Positions 18,603-28,334 of a stretch of 64,000 bases of DNA are shown piece after piece; position 1 is the stretch's first letter, and each line of letters opens with the position of its first letter. Where the stretch lies: NCBI GenBank assembly GCA_947497085.1, contig CANMFE010000001.1, positions 434,001-498,000 on the forward strand, in the 5' to 3' direction. Under the pieces are notes generated by a model. That model did not search any database. It saw only the letters and a program-made list of their open reading frames with translations, and was not told the origin of the DNA. Origin of the DNA: an uncultured Sphingomonadaceae bacterium (GTDB lineage Bacteria; Pseudomonadota; Alphaproteobacteria; Sphingomonadales; Sphingomonadaceae). Made by a program: the position numbers and the translations under genes.

Positions 18603-19332
18603 TTTTCGTACCTCCGTTAGATGTCGTTCCCCCAGATTTTACTTTGCCCTGCGGCGGAATATCTGCCAGCATTTTGTCCAGCATATCTGATGCTTTCGGG
18701 CAGCCTTCATCAGGCGCACCGGGACCAAAACTTACCTGTTCAGCTTCCCATGCTGCGTCCAGCGCCTCCAGATCTTCGGGATCATCATCCGGCTCCTTCA
18801 GTAGCGCTTCCTTGACCTTTTCATCAGCCGGACCTGACAGCTGCCCCAATGCTTCGAGCACGGCGGCATAGCTACTGCCACGCTTGGTCAGTCGCTCACC
18901 GATAGCGGCTATAACGTGCGCTGGTTCACTGATCAGTTCCAATGCCTCAGCCTTTGGAAGGATCGACAGATATTCCAGAAACAGGGGCAAGAAGTCGGGT
19001 AATTCGGTCGAGCTGATCGTCAGGCCTTTTTCTTCGTACATGGCTTTCAAATCAACCATCGCCTGCCCCCGGTCACGGCTTTCACCGTGCACGTGTTCAA
19101 ACAGGTGCAGCGAGAGCGAGCGGGTACGGTCGAACAGAAGCACATAGCGTTCCTGCAGGTCGAGCAAATCGCGTTCCCGGTATTCAGCGATCAATGGTTG
19201 CAGACGTTTCTGAAAGGATGCGGGTACCATCCCCTCTTCCTTCAGCGCAGGCAGGAAGTCTTCTACTGCCTCCTGAATCTCTGCAGTCGGATATGTCAGC
19301 AGTGCCGCCAATACTTTGAATGTCTTGGTCAT
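18595..19332 (-). CDS. narJ: Nitrate reductase assembly chaperone NarJ
   Basis: Cytoplasmic chaperone of about 245 residues, needed for molybdenum cofactor insertion into NarG but not part of the enzyme. TFKVLAALLTYPTAEIQEAV, RYVLLFDRTRSLSLHLFEHVHGESRDRGQAMVDL and ELPDFLPLFLEYLS are conserved NarJ features. The ATG at 19332 overlaps the narH stop as ATGA; the longer frame from 19452 runs inside narH and is not used. Confidence 0.95.
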   Translation of the reverse strand: MTKTFKVLAALLTYPTAEIQEAVEDFLPALKEEGMVPASFQKRLQPLIAEYRERDLLDLQERYVLLFDRTRSLSLHLFEHVHGESRDRGQAMVDLKAMYEEKGLTISSTELPDFLPLFLEYLSILPKAEALELISEPAHVIAAIGERLTKRGSSYAAVLEALGQLSGPADEKVKEALLKEPDDDPEDLEALDAAWEAEQVSFGPGAPDEGCPKASDMLDKMLADIPPQGKVKSGGTTSNGGTKNG

Positions 19333-20873
19333 GACGGGTCTCCTTCCGTCAGGAATGCCGATGGTGACTGAACCTTTTTCTTTTTCGGCGTGCCAAACAT
19401 ATTGGTTTCGGTGGAACCGCCCGAACAGCCATTGCCGAATGAAAAACCGCATGAACCGCGCTCTTCAAAAGCGTCTTCGGCTTCTTCGCGGTGGGTGGTC
19501 GGGATGACAAAACGGTCCTCATAATTGGCGATCGCCATAATATGATACATTTCATCAATCTGTTCAGGGGTCAGGTTAACGCGCTCTGCAACATCTGTTG
19601 CGATCACACCATCAACCGTTTTGGCACGCATATAACTGCGCATGGCCATCATGCGTTCAAGGCATAGGGCAATCGGCTCCTCCTCCCCTGCTGTCAACAG
19701 GTTGGCAAGGTAACGTAGCGGTATGCGCAAAGAGCGCACGTCGGGCATGTCATCCTTGAACGCCATCTTGCCCGCGCTTGCCGCCGAATTAATCGGTGAC
19801 AGCGGCGGCACATACCAGACCATTGGTAATGTCCGGTATTCAGGATGCAGCGGAAACGCGACTTTCCATTCCATCGCCATTTTATAGACCGGTGATTTTC
19901 GCGCCGATTCCAGCCACGCTTCTGGCACACCGTCTTTACGCGCCTGCGCGATGACGTCGGGATCATTGGGGTCGAGGAAAATATCAAGCTGTGCCTGATA
20001 GAGATCCTGTTCATCTTCCACCGAAGCGGCTTCTTCGATGCGGTCCGCATCATAGAGCATCACGCCCAGATAGCGGATGCGTCCCACACAGGTTTCAGAG
20101 CATACCGTCGGCTGGCCCACCTCAATACGAGGGTAACAGAATGTGCATTTTTCCGACTTGCCGCTATCCCAGTTATAATAGATTTTCTTGTACGGACAGC
20201 CTGATACGCACATGCGCCAGCCGCGGCATTTTTCCTGATCGATCAGGACAATGCCGTCTTCTTCGCGCTTGTATATCGAACCTGAAGGACAGGCTGCGAC
20301 GCATGTGGGGTTGAGGCAATGTTCACACAGGCGCGGCAAATACATCATAAATGTATTTTCAAATTCGCCGTACATTTCTTTCTCGACGCCTTCGAAATTA
20401 TAATCTTTCGAACGCTTCGAAAATTCACCGCCCAGGATTTCCTCCCAGTTCGGACCCCATTCGATTTTCTCCATCCGTTCGCCCGACACCAGCGAGCGCG
20501 GCCGCGCGGTCGGCATTGCCTTCATCTCGGGCGATTTTTGCAAATGTTCGTAATCGAACGTGAAAGGTTCGTAATAATCGTCAATTTCCGGCATGTCGGG
20601 ATTGGCAAAAATCTTGGCCAGCAACCGCCATTTTCCGCCCATTTTCGGGCGTATACGGCCATTTCTCTGCCGCTCCCAACCGCCATTCCAGCGCTTCTGG
20701 TTTTCCCAGTCCTTGGGAAAACCAATGCCGGGCTTTGTTTCAACATTGTTGAACCAGGCATATTCCATGCCTTCGCGGCTGGTCCATACATTCTTGCACG
20801 TGACCGAGCAGGTGTGGCAGCCGATACATTTGTCGAGGTTCAGGACCTTGCCTATTTGCGCACGTACCTTCAT
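19329..20873 (-). CDS. narH: Respiratory nitrate reductase beta subunit NarH
   Basis: Iron-sulfur subunit of 514 residues that relays electrons from NarI to NarG. The first cluster motif is CIGCHTCSVTC (Cys16, 19, 22, 26). Later motifs are CEHCLNPTCVAACPSG, then KCRGWRMCVSGCP, where Trp replaces a Cys as expected for the [3Fe-4S] cluster, and KCTFCYPR. Length matches the family. It overlaps narG and narJ by 4 bp each. Confidence 0.97.
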   Translation of the reverse strand: MKVRAQIGKVLNLDKCIGCHTCSVTCKNVWTSREGMEYAWFNNVETKPGIGFPKDWENQKRWNGGWERQRNGRIRPKMGGKWRLLAKIFANPDMPEIDDYYEPFTFDYEHLQKSPEMKAMPTARPRSLVSGERMEKIEWGPNWEEILGGEFSKRSKDYNFEGVEKEMYGEFENTFMMYLPRLCEHCLNPTCVAACPSGSIYKREEDGIVLIDQEKCRGWRMCVSGCPYKKIYYNWDSGKSEKCTFCYPRIEVGQPTVCSETCVGRIRYLGVMLYDADRIEEAASVEDEQDLYQAQLDIFLDPNDPDVIAQARKDGVPEAWLESARKSPVYKMAMEWKVAFPLHPEYRTLPMVWYVPPLSPINSAASAGKMAFKDDMPDVRSLRIPLRYLANLLTAGEEEPIALCLERMMAMRSYMRAKTVDGVIATDVAERVNLTPEQIDEMYHIMAIANYEDRFVIPTTHREEAEDAFEERGSCGFSFGNGCSGGSTETNMFGTPKKKKVQSPSAFLTEGDPS

Positions 20874-23800
20874 TCCGCTGCCTCCATATCACCGGGGTGT
20901 AACCGGTCTTTTTCACCGTCCAGCCAGTCGACATCGACCATTTTACGGACAATCACGAATTCATCGCGATTGGACCCGACCGTGCCGTAATAGTTGAAGC
21001 CATAGCTCTGCTGCGCATAGCCGCCGATCATATGGGTGGGTTTCAGGATGGCGCGGGTGACGCTGTTATGAATGCCCCCGCGCTGCCCGGTTATTTGCGA
21101 ACCCGGCACATTCACGATTTTTTCCTGTGCATGATACATGAAGAGAGTTCCCTCTTTCATCCGCTGCGACACCACGACGCGGGCGACAAGCGCGCCATTC
21201 GAATTGAATGCTTCGACCCAGTCATTATCGACCAGACCTGCTTTCGCGGCATCCACTTCGGACATCCACACGATGGGCCCGCCACGTGACAGCGTCAGCA
21301 TCAGCAGATTGTCGGTATAGGTCGAGTGAATGCCCCATTTCTGGTGCGGGGTGATGAAATTGAGTACGACATGTTCCTGCCCCTCGGCACGGTCGAGCAT
21401 CGGTTTCACCGCCTTGGTATCGATCGGCGGGCGGTAGACGCAGAAACCTTCACCAAAGGCGCGCATCCACAAATGATCCTGATAAAGCTGTTGCCGCCCG
21501 GTCAATGTGCGCCACGGGATCAGCTCATGCACATTGGTATAGCCCGCGTTATAGCAAACCTTCTCGCTCTCAATACCCGACCATGTCGGTGAAGAGATAA
21601 TTTTGCGCGGCTGTGCCACGACATCGCGGTAACGGATTTTTTCATCCTCTTTGGGTAGCGCCAGATGCGCATGTTCACGCCCGGTAAATTCTTCCAGCGC
21701 TTCCCAAGCCTTGACCGCAACTTCACCATTGGTTTCGGGTGCGAGCATCAGGATGACTTCGGTCGCATCAATGTCCGACTCGATTTTGGCCATGCCTTTG
21801 GTCGGACCTTCTTCGGTGACGACACCGTTAAGCTCTTTAAGATGCTCGACTTCTTCTCTGGTCTTCCAGGCTATGCCCTTGCCGCCATTACCGACATTTT
21901 CCATCAATGGGCCAAGCGCGGTGAAGCGTTTATAGAGGTTCGGATAGTCGCGTTTTACAACAGTAATCTGCGACATTGTCTTTCCCGGCACCGGCTCCAC
22001 ATCGCCGTTTTTCCAGTCCTGCACATCCATGGGCTGTGCGATTTCACCCGGCGTATCATGCAGGATGGGTGTCATCACCACATCCTCTTCCTCGCCCAGG
22101 ACTTCTGGTGCGATTTCAGAGAATCTTTTGGCGATTGCCTTATAGATTTCCCAGTCCGATTTGGATTCCCACACCGGATCGACTGCCGCCGAGAGCGGGT
22201 GGATGAACGGATGCATGTCCGACGTGTTGAGATCGTTTTTTTCATACCAGGTCGCGGTCGGCAAAACGATGTCCGAATAGACACAGGTCGTCGACATGCG
22301 GAAATCAAGCGTGACGACAAGATCAAGTTTCCCTTCTGGCGCTTCATCATGCCAGACGACATCTTCAGGCTTCACATGCCCCATTTCGCCCAGGTCCTTG
22401 CCCTGCACGCCGTGCTCTGTGCCGAGCAGATGCTTGAGGAAATATTCATGTCCCTTGCCCGAAGATCCCAGGATATTGGAGCGCCATACAAACATGTTGC
22501 GCGGCCAGTTTGCCGGATCATCGGGATCATGGCAGCTAAGCTCCAGATCACCCGATTTCAGGCCATCAGCGACATAATCTTTCGCTTCTTTGCCCGCATC
22601 ACGCGCCGCTTTCGCCACTTCCAGCGGATTTGTCTTGAGCTGCGGCGCGGATGGCAGCCAGCCCATCCGCTCTGCCCGGACGTTAAAGTCGATCAGCGAG
22701 CCTTTAAATTCACCTTCCGGTGCAGTCGGCGACAGGATTTCATCGACATCGAGCGTTTCGTAACGCCACTGGTCGCTATGCGCATAAAAGAAGCTTGTCG
22801 AGTTCTGGTGGCGCGGCGGACGCGCCCAGTCGAGGGCAAATGCCAACGGCTGCCAGCCGGTTTGCGGGCGCAGTTTTTCCTGCCCCACATAATGCGACCA
22901 TCCGCCGCCCGATTGCCCGATACAACCGCACATGATCAGGAGGTTGATAATCCCCCTGTAATTCATATCCATATGATACCAGTGGTTGAGGCCAGCCCCC
23001 AATATCACCATCGACCTGCCATTTGTCTTTTCGGCATTGTCCGCAAATTCACGTGCGACGGTGATGATGCTATCGGCAGGAACCCCGGTGATCTGTTCTG
23101 CCCATGCGGGCGTATAAGGCTCGTTATCGGCGTAATCACTTGCGAGGTTTTCGCCGCCCAGACCGCGATCCAGGCCGTAATTTGCCATGAACAGGTCATA
23201 AACTGACGCGACCAGTACGCCGCCTTTCGCGAGTTTGATATTCCGTGCCGGCACACGCCGAATGAGCGTATCGGGGTGATCCGTGCCCTTGAAATAATCA
23301 TGTTCGCGGTTGCCGAAATAAGGGAAAGCGACATCGACCACCGTGTCATGGTCACCGTCCAATATATTGGTCAGCTTGAGCTTGGTGTCATTGCCGCCGG
23401 TTTCCTTTTCTTCCAGGTTCCATTTGCCCTTTTCGCTCCAGCGCGACCCGATTGTGCCATTGGGCACAACGATTTTTTCGCTCAGTTCATCAAAGGCAAC
23501 GGTTTTCCATTCGGCATTTTCTTTTTCGCCCAGACTGTCCTTGAATTCGGACGCCCTGAGCAAGCGCTCGGGAATGAAATGCCCATCTTTTTCCACCAGC
23601 CGCACCAGCATAGGCATATCGGAATATTTGCGCGCATATTCCTCAAAATATTCAGCCTGACGATCGAGGTGATATTCGCGCAGGATGACATGGCCCATTG
23701 CCATGGCCAGCGCGGCGTCAGTGCCCTGTTTGGGGTGCAGCCACATATCGGAAAATTTTGCCGCTTCGGAATAGTCGGGCGATACGACAACCGACTTGGC

Positions 23801-24622
23801 GCCTTTATAGCGTGCCTCGGTATAGAAATGCGCATCGGGCGTCCGTGTTTGCGGCACGTTCGAGCCCCAGAGCATCAGGAAGCCTGCATTATACCAGTCG
23901 GCGCTTTCGGGAACGTCGGTCTGTTCCCCCCAGGTCATGGGCGAGGCTGGCGGCAAGTCGCAATACCAGTCATAAAATGACATACATGTGCCGCCCAGCA
24001 GGGAGAGATAGCGCGAACCCGCCGCATAGGAGACCATCGACATGGCCGGAATAGGCGAGAAACCAATAACACGGTCAGGACCGTATTTTTTCGCGGTATA
24101 AGCATTGGCCGCCGCGATGATTTCGGTGACCTCATCCCAGGCTGCACGGATAAACCCGCCATGGCCGCGGATTCTGGTATAGCTGTCGCGCTTGGCCTTG
24201 TCTTCGACGATTGATTTCCATGCCGCCACCGGTTCCATGGTCTCGCGTGCCTTGCGCCACAACCGCACCAGCCGGGAACGGATAAGCGGATATTTCACGC
24301 GGTTGGCGGAATAGATATACCAGCTATAGCTCGCCCCGCGTGAACAGCCGCGTGGTTCATGATTGGGCAGGTCAGGCCGGGTCCGTGGATAGTCGGTCTG
24401 CTGCGTTTCCCATGTCACAATACCGCCCTTCACATAGACTTTCCAGGAACATGATCCGGTGCAGTTCACGCCATGCGTAGAGCGCACAATCTTGTCATGC
24501 TGCCAGCGTTTGCGATAGCCGTCTTCCCAGCGCCGGTCCTCACTGGTCGTGATGCCATGCCCGTCTGCATAGGGCGCTTTGGTCTTGCTGAAAAAATTCA
24601 ATCGGTCGAGAAGATGGCTCAT
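20870..24622 (-). CDS. narG: Respiratory nitrate reductase alpha subunit NarG
   Basis: Catalytic subunit of 1,250 residues carrying bis-MGD molybdenum; it reduces nitrate on the cytoplasmic face. The FS0 cluster ligands are His50, Cys54, Cys58 (HGVNCTGSC) and Cys93 (RGCSRG). The molybdenum ligand is the Asp of FYDWYCDLPPASP near residue 222. The start at 24622 is supported by GAGG upstream and by the typical MSHLLDRLNFF; the frame open to 24721 runs into narK. Length matches E. coli NarG. It starts 16 bp after narK. Confidence 0.97.
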   Translation of the reverse strand: MSHLLDRLNFFSKTKAPYADGHGITTSEDRRWEDGYRKRWQHDKIVRSTHGVNCTGSCSWKVYVKGGIVTWETQQTDYPRTRPDLPNHEPRGCSRGASYSWYIYSANRVKYPLIRSRLVRLWRKARETMEPVAAWKSIVEDKAKRDSYTRIRGHGGFIRAAWDEVTEIIAAANAYTAKKYGPDRVIGFSPIPAMSMVSYAAGSRYLSLLGGTCMSFYDWYCDLPPASPMTWGEQTDVPESADWYNAGFLMLWGSNVPQTRTPDAHFYTEARYKGAKSVVVSPDYSEAAKFSDMWLHPKQGTDAALAMAMGHVILREYHLDRQAEYFEEYARKYSDMPMLVRLVEKDGHFIPERLLRASEFKDSLGEKENAEWKTVAFDELSEKIVVPNGTIGSRWSEKGKWNLEEKETGGNDTKLKLTNILDGDHDTVVDVAFPYFGNREHDYFKGTDHPDTLIRRVPARNIKLAKGGVLVASVYDLFMANYGLDRGLGGENLASDYADNEPYTPAWAEQITGVPADSIITVAREFADNAEKTNGRSMVILGAGLNHWYHMDMNYRGIINLLIMCGCIGQSGGGWSHYVGQEKLRPQTGWQPLAFALDWARPPRHQNSTSFFYAHSDQWRYETLDVDEILSPTAPEGEFKGSLIDFNVRAERMGWLPSAPQLKTNPLEVAKAARDAGKEAKDYVADGLKSGDLELSCHDPDDPANWPRNMFVWRSNILGSSGKGHEYFLKHLLGTEHGVQGKDLGEMGHVKPEDVVWHDEAPEGKLDLVVTLDFRMSTTCVYSDIVLPTATWYEKNDLNTSDMHPFIHPLSAAVDPVWESKSDWEIYKAIAKRFSEIAPEVLGEEEDVVMTPILHDTPGEIAQPMDVQDWKNGDVEPVPGKTMSQITVVKRDYPNLYKRFTALGPLMENVGNGGKGIAWKTREEVEHLKELNGVVTEEGPTKGMAKIESDIDATEVILMLAPETNGEVAVKAWEALEEFTGREHAHLALPKEDEKIRYRDVVAQPRKIISSPTWSGIESEKVCYNAGYTNVHELIPWRTLTGRQQLYQDHLWMRAFGEGFCVYRPPIDTKAVKPMLDRAEGQEHVVLNFITPHQKWGIHSTYTDNLLMLTLSRGGPIVWMSEVDAAKAGLVDNDWVEAFNSNGALVARVVVSQRMKEGTLFMYHAQEKIVNVPGSQITGQRGGIHNSVTRAILKPTHMIGGYAQQSYGFNYYGTVGSNRDEFVIVRKMVDVDWLDGEKDRLHPGDMEAAE

Positions 24623-24638
24623 TTTCAGGTCCTCAAAG

Positions 24639-27377
24639 TTATGCGGTTGTCGGGATGGGAGAGATAGCTTCGCGCCCACGTTCAATGTCGTGGAGCAAGC
24701 CGCCGCGGCGGGTGTAGACAAACCAGGTCACAGCGGCGCAGGCGGCATAGAAAATCAGGAAGCCCCAAAGCGCCGCGTTCGGTGCGCCTGTCATCGAAAT
24801 CGACGTGCCATATGATTTCGGGATGAAGAATGCGCCATAGGCTGCAATGGCAGAGGTAAAGCCGATAATCGCGGCAGATTCCTTCTCTGCATTGCGCAGC
24901 TGCTCATTGGCGGGCAGTCCGGGCATCAGCCGCCCGATTTCCTTGCGCATGATGATCGGGATCATCTGGAAGGTCGAAGCATTGCCCACGCCCGTTGCAA
25001 AGAAGAGCAGCATGAACATTGCAAAGAAGCCCCAAAATGCGCCTTCTTGTTCCTTGATACCCAGGAAGTAGAGCACACCGGCCACAGCCGCGATCATTAG
25101 CAGGAACGTCCAGAAGGTGACACGGCCGCCGCCCCATTTGTCAGAAATCCAACCGGTTGCTGCACGCGACACCGCGCCAACAAGCGGACCCAGGAACACA
25201 TATTTGAGTGAATCCACATCGGGGAATGCGATTTTGGACAGCAACGGGAAACCCGCCGAATAGCCGATAAACGACCCGAACGTGCCGGTATAAAGGAAGC
25301 ACATGATCCAGTTATGCTTGCGCTGGAAAATCACCGCCTGGTCGGCAAAGCTCGCCTTGGCCGAAGCGATATCATTCATACCAAACCAGGCAAAAGCCGC
25401 ACTGGCTATGATGAAAGGCACCCAGATAAAACCGGCATTCTGGATCCATAGCGAGGAACCGTCAGATGTTGTCTGCGGCTCACCGCCTATAAATCCGAAT
25501 ACACCCGCCGTAATTACGATCGGGACAAGGAACTGCATGACAGACACGCCTGCATTGCCAAGGCCTGCATTGAGCGCCAGCGCATTACCCTTTTGCCGTT
25601 TCGGGAAAAAGAAGCTGATATTCGCCATGGAGGATGCAAAATTGCCGCCCCCAAAGCCGCAAAGCAGCGATAATATTAGGAATATGAAATAAGGCGTGTC
25701 GGGATTTTGCACCGCATAGCCAATTCCGAATGCCGGAACGAGCAGTGACAGCGTGGTCAGGGTCGTCCATAACCGGCCACCGAAAATCGGCACCATAAAG
25801 CTATAGAATATTCGCAAGGTTGCGCCCGATAACCCTGGCAGCGCCGCAAGCCAGAAAAGCTGGTCCGTAGAATAGTCAAATCCGATGGTGGGTAGCTTTG
25901 CAACCACCACCGACCAGACCATCCAGACCGAAAAGGCCAGCAACAGGCAGGGAATGGAAATCCACAAATTGCGCTGCGCAATTTTCGCGCCTTTGTCGGC
26001 CCAGAATTCTTCGTCCTCCGGCTCCCAGGTTTCAAGCACTGCGCTTTTTGCGGCGCGATGCGCCTTGGGCTCGTGTATATTCTGCATTTCAGGAAATTCA
26101 GGAAGCTCGGACAGCTCTTTGCCCATGGCTTCCTGTTCCATCTGCCGCACGGAGAAATGCATCCATGCAAGCGCAATCGCGACCAGCGCGAACAGCAGCA
26201 TGTAACAGCTGGTCCAGATGCCAGTGAGGTCATTCATCGCGCCAAAGGCAATCGGCAGGATAAATCCGCCCAGACCGCCAATCATACCGACCAAACCCCC
26301 TACACTGCCCACATTTTCAGGGTAATAGACAGGGATATGTTTATAGACAGCCGCCTTGCCCAGCGACATGAAAAAGCCAAGTATGAATATCATCACGACA
26401 AAGGGGATCAGGCCCATTGAGGTCGAAAATTCGATCGGCCCTCTTATGCCGTGAATGATGTAATCGGTTTCGGGGTAGCTCAGCATGAACAGGCAGAGCA
26501 GAGACACGCCGAAAGTCGCGTACATCACCTTGCGCGCGCCATAGCGGTCCGACAGATGTCCGCCATAGGCACGAAACAGGCTGGCCGGAATCGAATAGGC
26601 CGCCGCCAATATGCCGGCGGTTTTAATGTCGAGGCCATATACGTCGATCAGGTAATGTGGCAACCATAGTGCCAATGCCACAAATGCCCCGAATACAAAG
26701 AAATAATAGAGCGCAAACCGCCACACCTGCTGGTTTTTAAGCGGTTCCAGTTGCATCAGCGCAGAGCGTGGTTTTTCACCGCTCGCACGCCGCGCCTTGA
26801 TGTCGGGATCATCTTCCGTGGTGATCCAGAATATGATGGCAGTAAGCACCAGTGCCGCCGCCCAGACCTGCGCCACCATATTCCAGCCATAGGCAACGAG
26901 TACCAGAGGCGCGACCAGTTTGGTCACCGCCGCACCGACATTGCCTGCGCCGAAAATACCGAGCGCCGTGCCCTGTTTTTCCTTGGGATACCATTTGGAG
27001 ACATAGGCAATGCCGACCGCAAAACTGCCGCCCGCCAAACCTACGCCAAGCGCAGCGACCAGCATCATGGGATAGCTTGTCGCCATTGATAACAAGAATG
27101 TGGCCAGCGCCGCCGCGAGCATGGTGAGCGCGAAAACGCGCCGCCCGCCATATTGGTCAGTCCAGATGCCCAGAAAAATGCGTGACAGCGAGCCGGTCAA
27201 TATCGGTGTTCCCACCAAAAGGCCAAATTGCGTATCGGACAGGTTCAAATCTTCCTTGATCTGAATCCCGATAATCGAGAATATCGTCCACACCGCAAAG
27301 CATATGGTAAAAGCTGCTGTGCTCATGCCCAGCGCCTTGTGCTGCTGGCCCGAACTTGCCACTGCTGCGTCTTGCAT
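24639..27377 (-). CDS. narK: Fused NarK1-NarK2 nitrate/nitrite transporter
   Basis: Membrane protein of about 912 residues made of two complete MFS transporters in one chain (about 24 segments). Half one shows the nitrate-signature glycine motifs FGAGNVGAAVTKLVAP and GMIGGLGGFILP. A hydrophilic linker follows at about residues 420-465 (EFPEMQNIHEPKAHRA, then WEPEDEEFWADKGAK). Half two has LNAGLGNAGVSVMQFLVP and GVGNASTFQMIP. By analogy with the Paracoccus NarK fusion, one half may be a nitrate/proton symporter and the other a nitrate/nitrite antiporter. ATG 27377 is chosen because AGGGGAA lies just before it; ATG 27398 is possible. First gene of narKGHJI-ppiC. Confidence 0.94.
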   Translation of the reverse strand: MQDAAVASSGQQHKALGMSTAAFTICFAVWTIFSIIGIQIKEDLNLSDTQFGLLVGTPILTGSLSRIFLGIWTDQYGGRRVFALTMLAAALATFLLSMATSYPMMLVAALGVGLAGGSFAVGIAYVSKWYPKEKQGTALGIFGAGNVGAAVTKLVAPLVLVAYGWNMVAQVWAAALVLTAIIFWITTEDDPDIKARRASGEKPRSALMQLEPLKNQQVWRFALYYFFVFGAFVALALWLPHYLIDVYGLDIKTAGILAAAYSIPASLFRAYGGHLSDRYGARKVMYATFGVSLLCLFMLSYPETDYIIHGIRGPIEFSTSMGLIPFVVMIFILGFFMSLGKAAVYKHIPVYYPENVGSVGGLVGMIGGLGGFILPIAFGAMNDLTGIWTSCYMLLFALVAIALAWMHFSVRQMEQEAMGKELSELPEFPEMQNIHEPKAHRAAKSAVLETWEPEDEEFWADKGAKIAQRNLWISIPCLLLAFSVWMVWSVVVAKLPTIGFDYSTDQLFWLAALPGLSGATLRIFYSFMVPIFGGRLWTTLTTLSLLVPAFGIGYAVQNPDTPYFIFLILSLLCGFGGGNFASSMANISFFFPKRQKGNALALNAGLGNAGVSVMQFLVPIVITAGVFGFIGGEPQTTSDGSSLWIQNAGFIWVPFIIASAAFAWFGMNDIASAKASFADQAVIFQRKHNWIMCFLYTGTFGSFIGYSAGFPLLSKIAFPDVDSLKYVFLGPLVGAVSRAATGWISDKWGGGRVTFWTFLLMIAAVAGVLYFLGIKEQEGAFWGFFAMFMLLFFATGVGNASTFQMIPIIMRKEIGRLMPGLPANEQLRNAEKESAAIIGFTSAIAAYGAFFIPKSYGTSISMTGAPNAALWGFLIFYAACAAVTWFVYTRRGGLLHDIERGREAISPIPTTA

Positions 27378-27455
27378 TTCCCCTGACTCCCTTGCCATCC
27401 GGGGTCTTCACCCCAATTTTCGGCATCAGGTTTCACGCCAGTCCGCACATCAACC

Positions 27456-27469
27456 TTGATTTATGTCAA
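27456..27469. promoter_or_regulatory. FNR/DNR-type box before narK
   Basis: TTGATTTATGTCAA, one mismatch from TTGAT-N4-ATCAA, centred about 85 bp before the narK start on the narK side of the divergent narK/crp-fnr region. This leaves room for a promoter activated from about -41. Confidence 0.7.
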
Positions 27470-27558
27470 ATCAAGTGGAATGCAGAATATTTAGGAAAAA
27501 AGTCAGGCTACAGATTAGCCAAAGTCTGGAATCCATTTTACATCACGCAAACTCTCTC

Positions 27559-27572
27559 TTGATATTTATCAA
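27559..27572. promoter_or_regulatory. FNR/DNR-type box before the Crp/Fnr gene
   Basis: TTGATATTTATCAA, a perfect TTGAT-N4-ATCAA match, centred about 52 bp before ATG 27618. Its position suggests autoregulation or control by a second Fnr-family protein. Confidence 0.75.
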
Positions 27573-27617
27573 GCAATTGGGCGATATATGTGTATCACGA
27601 ATCAGGGGAAGTCATTC

Positions 27618-28331
27618 ATGCGCGCACAAGACATGCCAGCGGTCCGGAACCTGCCTCTGTTTGCAGGGGTTCAGGATGACAGTTTCGAAGAACTGGTCTC
27701 GGCTGCACTGTTTCAGCATTTCCCGCCGCAAGTGCGTCTTATCCATGAAGGTGACAGCGCTGATTTCCTCTATATTCTGGTGGAAGGCTCCGTTGAACTG
27801 TTTGCCTGTAATGATGGGCGTGAAACCAGCATGGCCATTATCGAGCCGACATCAGCCTTCATCCTGGCGGCTGTGCTTAGCGATGCCGTGTGCCTGATGT
27901 CGGCGCGGACATTAACCCCGTCACGGTTACTTATGATACCGGCGGAACACATCAAACGGCATTTTGCCGAAGACAAGATGTTCGCTGTGGCAATCGCAAC
28001 CGAATTGTCAAAAGCTTACCGACAGCTTGTCAAAATGCACAAGGAAGCGAAGCTGCGTCCCGCGACTGAACGGCTCGCAAATTACCTGCTTCGCCTAGCT
28101 GCAAGCCATGGTGAGGCATCCAGCTTTACCCTGCCCGCCGACAAACGGACCATTGCCGCCCTGCTCAGCATGACCCCGGAGAATCTGTCGCGTTCTTTTG
28201 GCGCTCTCAATGCACATGGCGTACGCATACAGGGACCCGTGGTGCATATTGACAAGCCGGATGCGCTAATTGCCTTTGCTAAGCCCAATCCGCTCATCGA
28301 TGATCCGGAAATAGGTCTCAGCAGCCGCTAG
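27618..28331 (+). CDS. Crp/Fnr-family regulator of nitrate respiration (NnrR/DNR/NarR-like)
   Basis: Regulator of 237 residues. An N-terminal cyclic-nucleotide-like sensor domain (about 15-130: PPQVRLIHEGDSADFLYILVEGSVELF) is joined by a long helix to a C-terminal HTH (about 145-215). The recognition helix MTPENLSRSF carries Glu188, Ser191 and Arg192, the E-xx-SR pattern that reads TTGAT half-sites. The N-terminus lacks the Cys cluster of FNR, so it is not an Fe-S oxygen sensor; NO or nitrate/nitrite sensing as in DNR, NnrR or NarR is inferred. AGGGGAAG precedes ATG 27618, which is preferred to 27588. Divergent from narK and convergent with nnrS. Confidence 0.9.
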   Translation: MRAQDMPAVRNLPLFAGVQDDSFEELVSAALFQHFPPQVRLIHEGDSADFLYILVEGSVELFACNDGRETSMAIIEPTSAFILAAVLSDAVCLMSARTLTPSRLLMIPAEHIKRHFAEDKMFAVAIATELSKAYRQLVKMHKEAKLRPATERLANYLLRLAASHGEASSFTLPADKRTIAALLSMTPENLSRSFGALNAHGVRIQGPVVHIDKPDALIAFAKPNPLIDDPEIGLSSR

Positions 28332-28334
28332 GCT

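Noticed and set aside
21665-23206. 513-codon plus-strand frame opposite narG
   Set aside because: Antisense shadow of narG; composition (many His, Arg, Cys) is typical of shadows.
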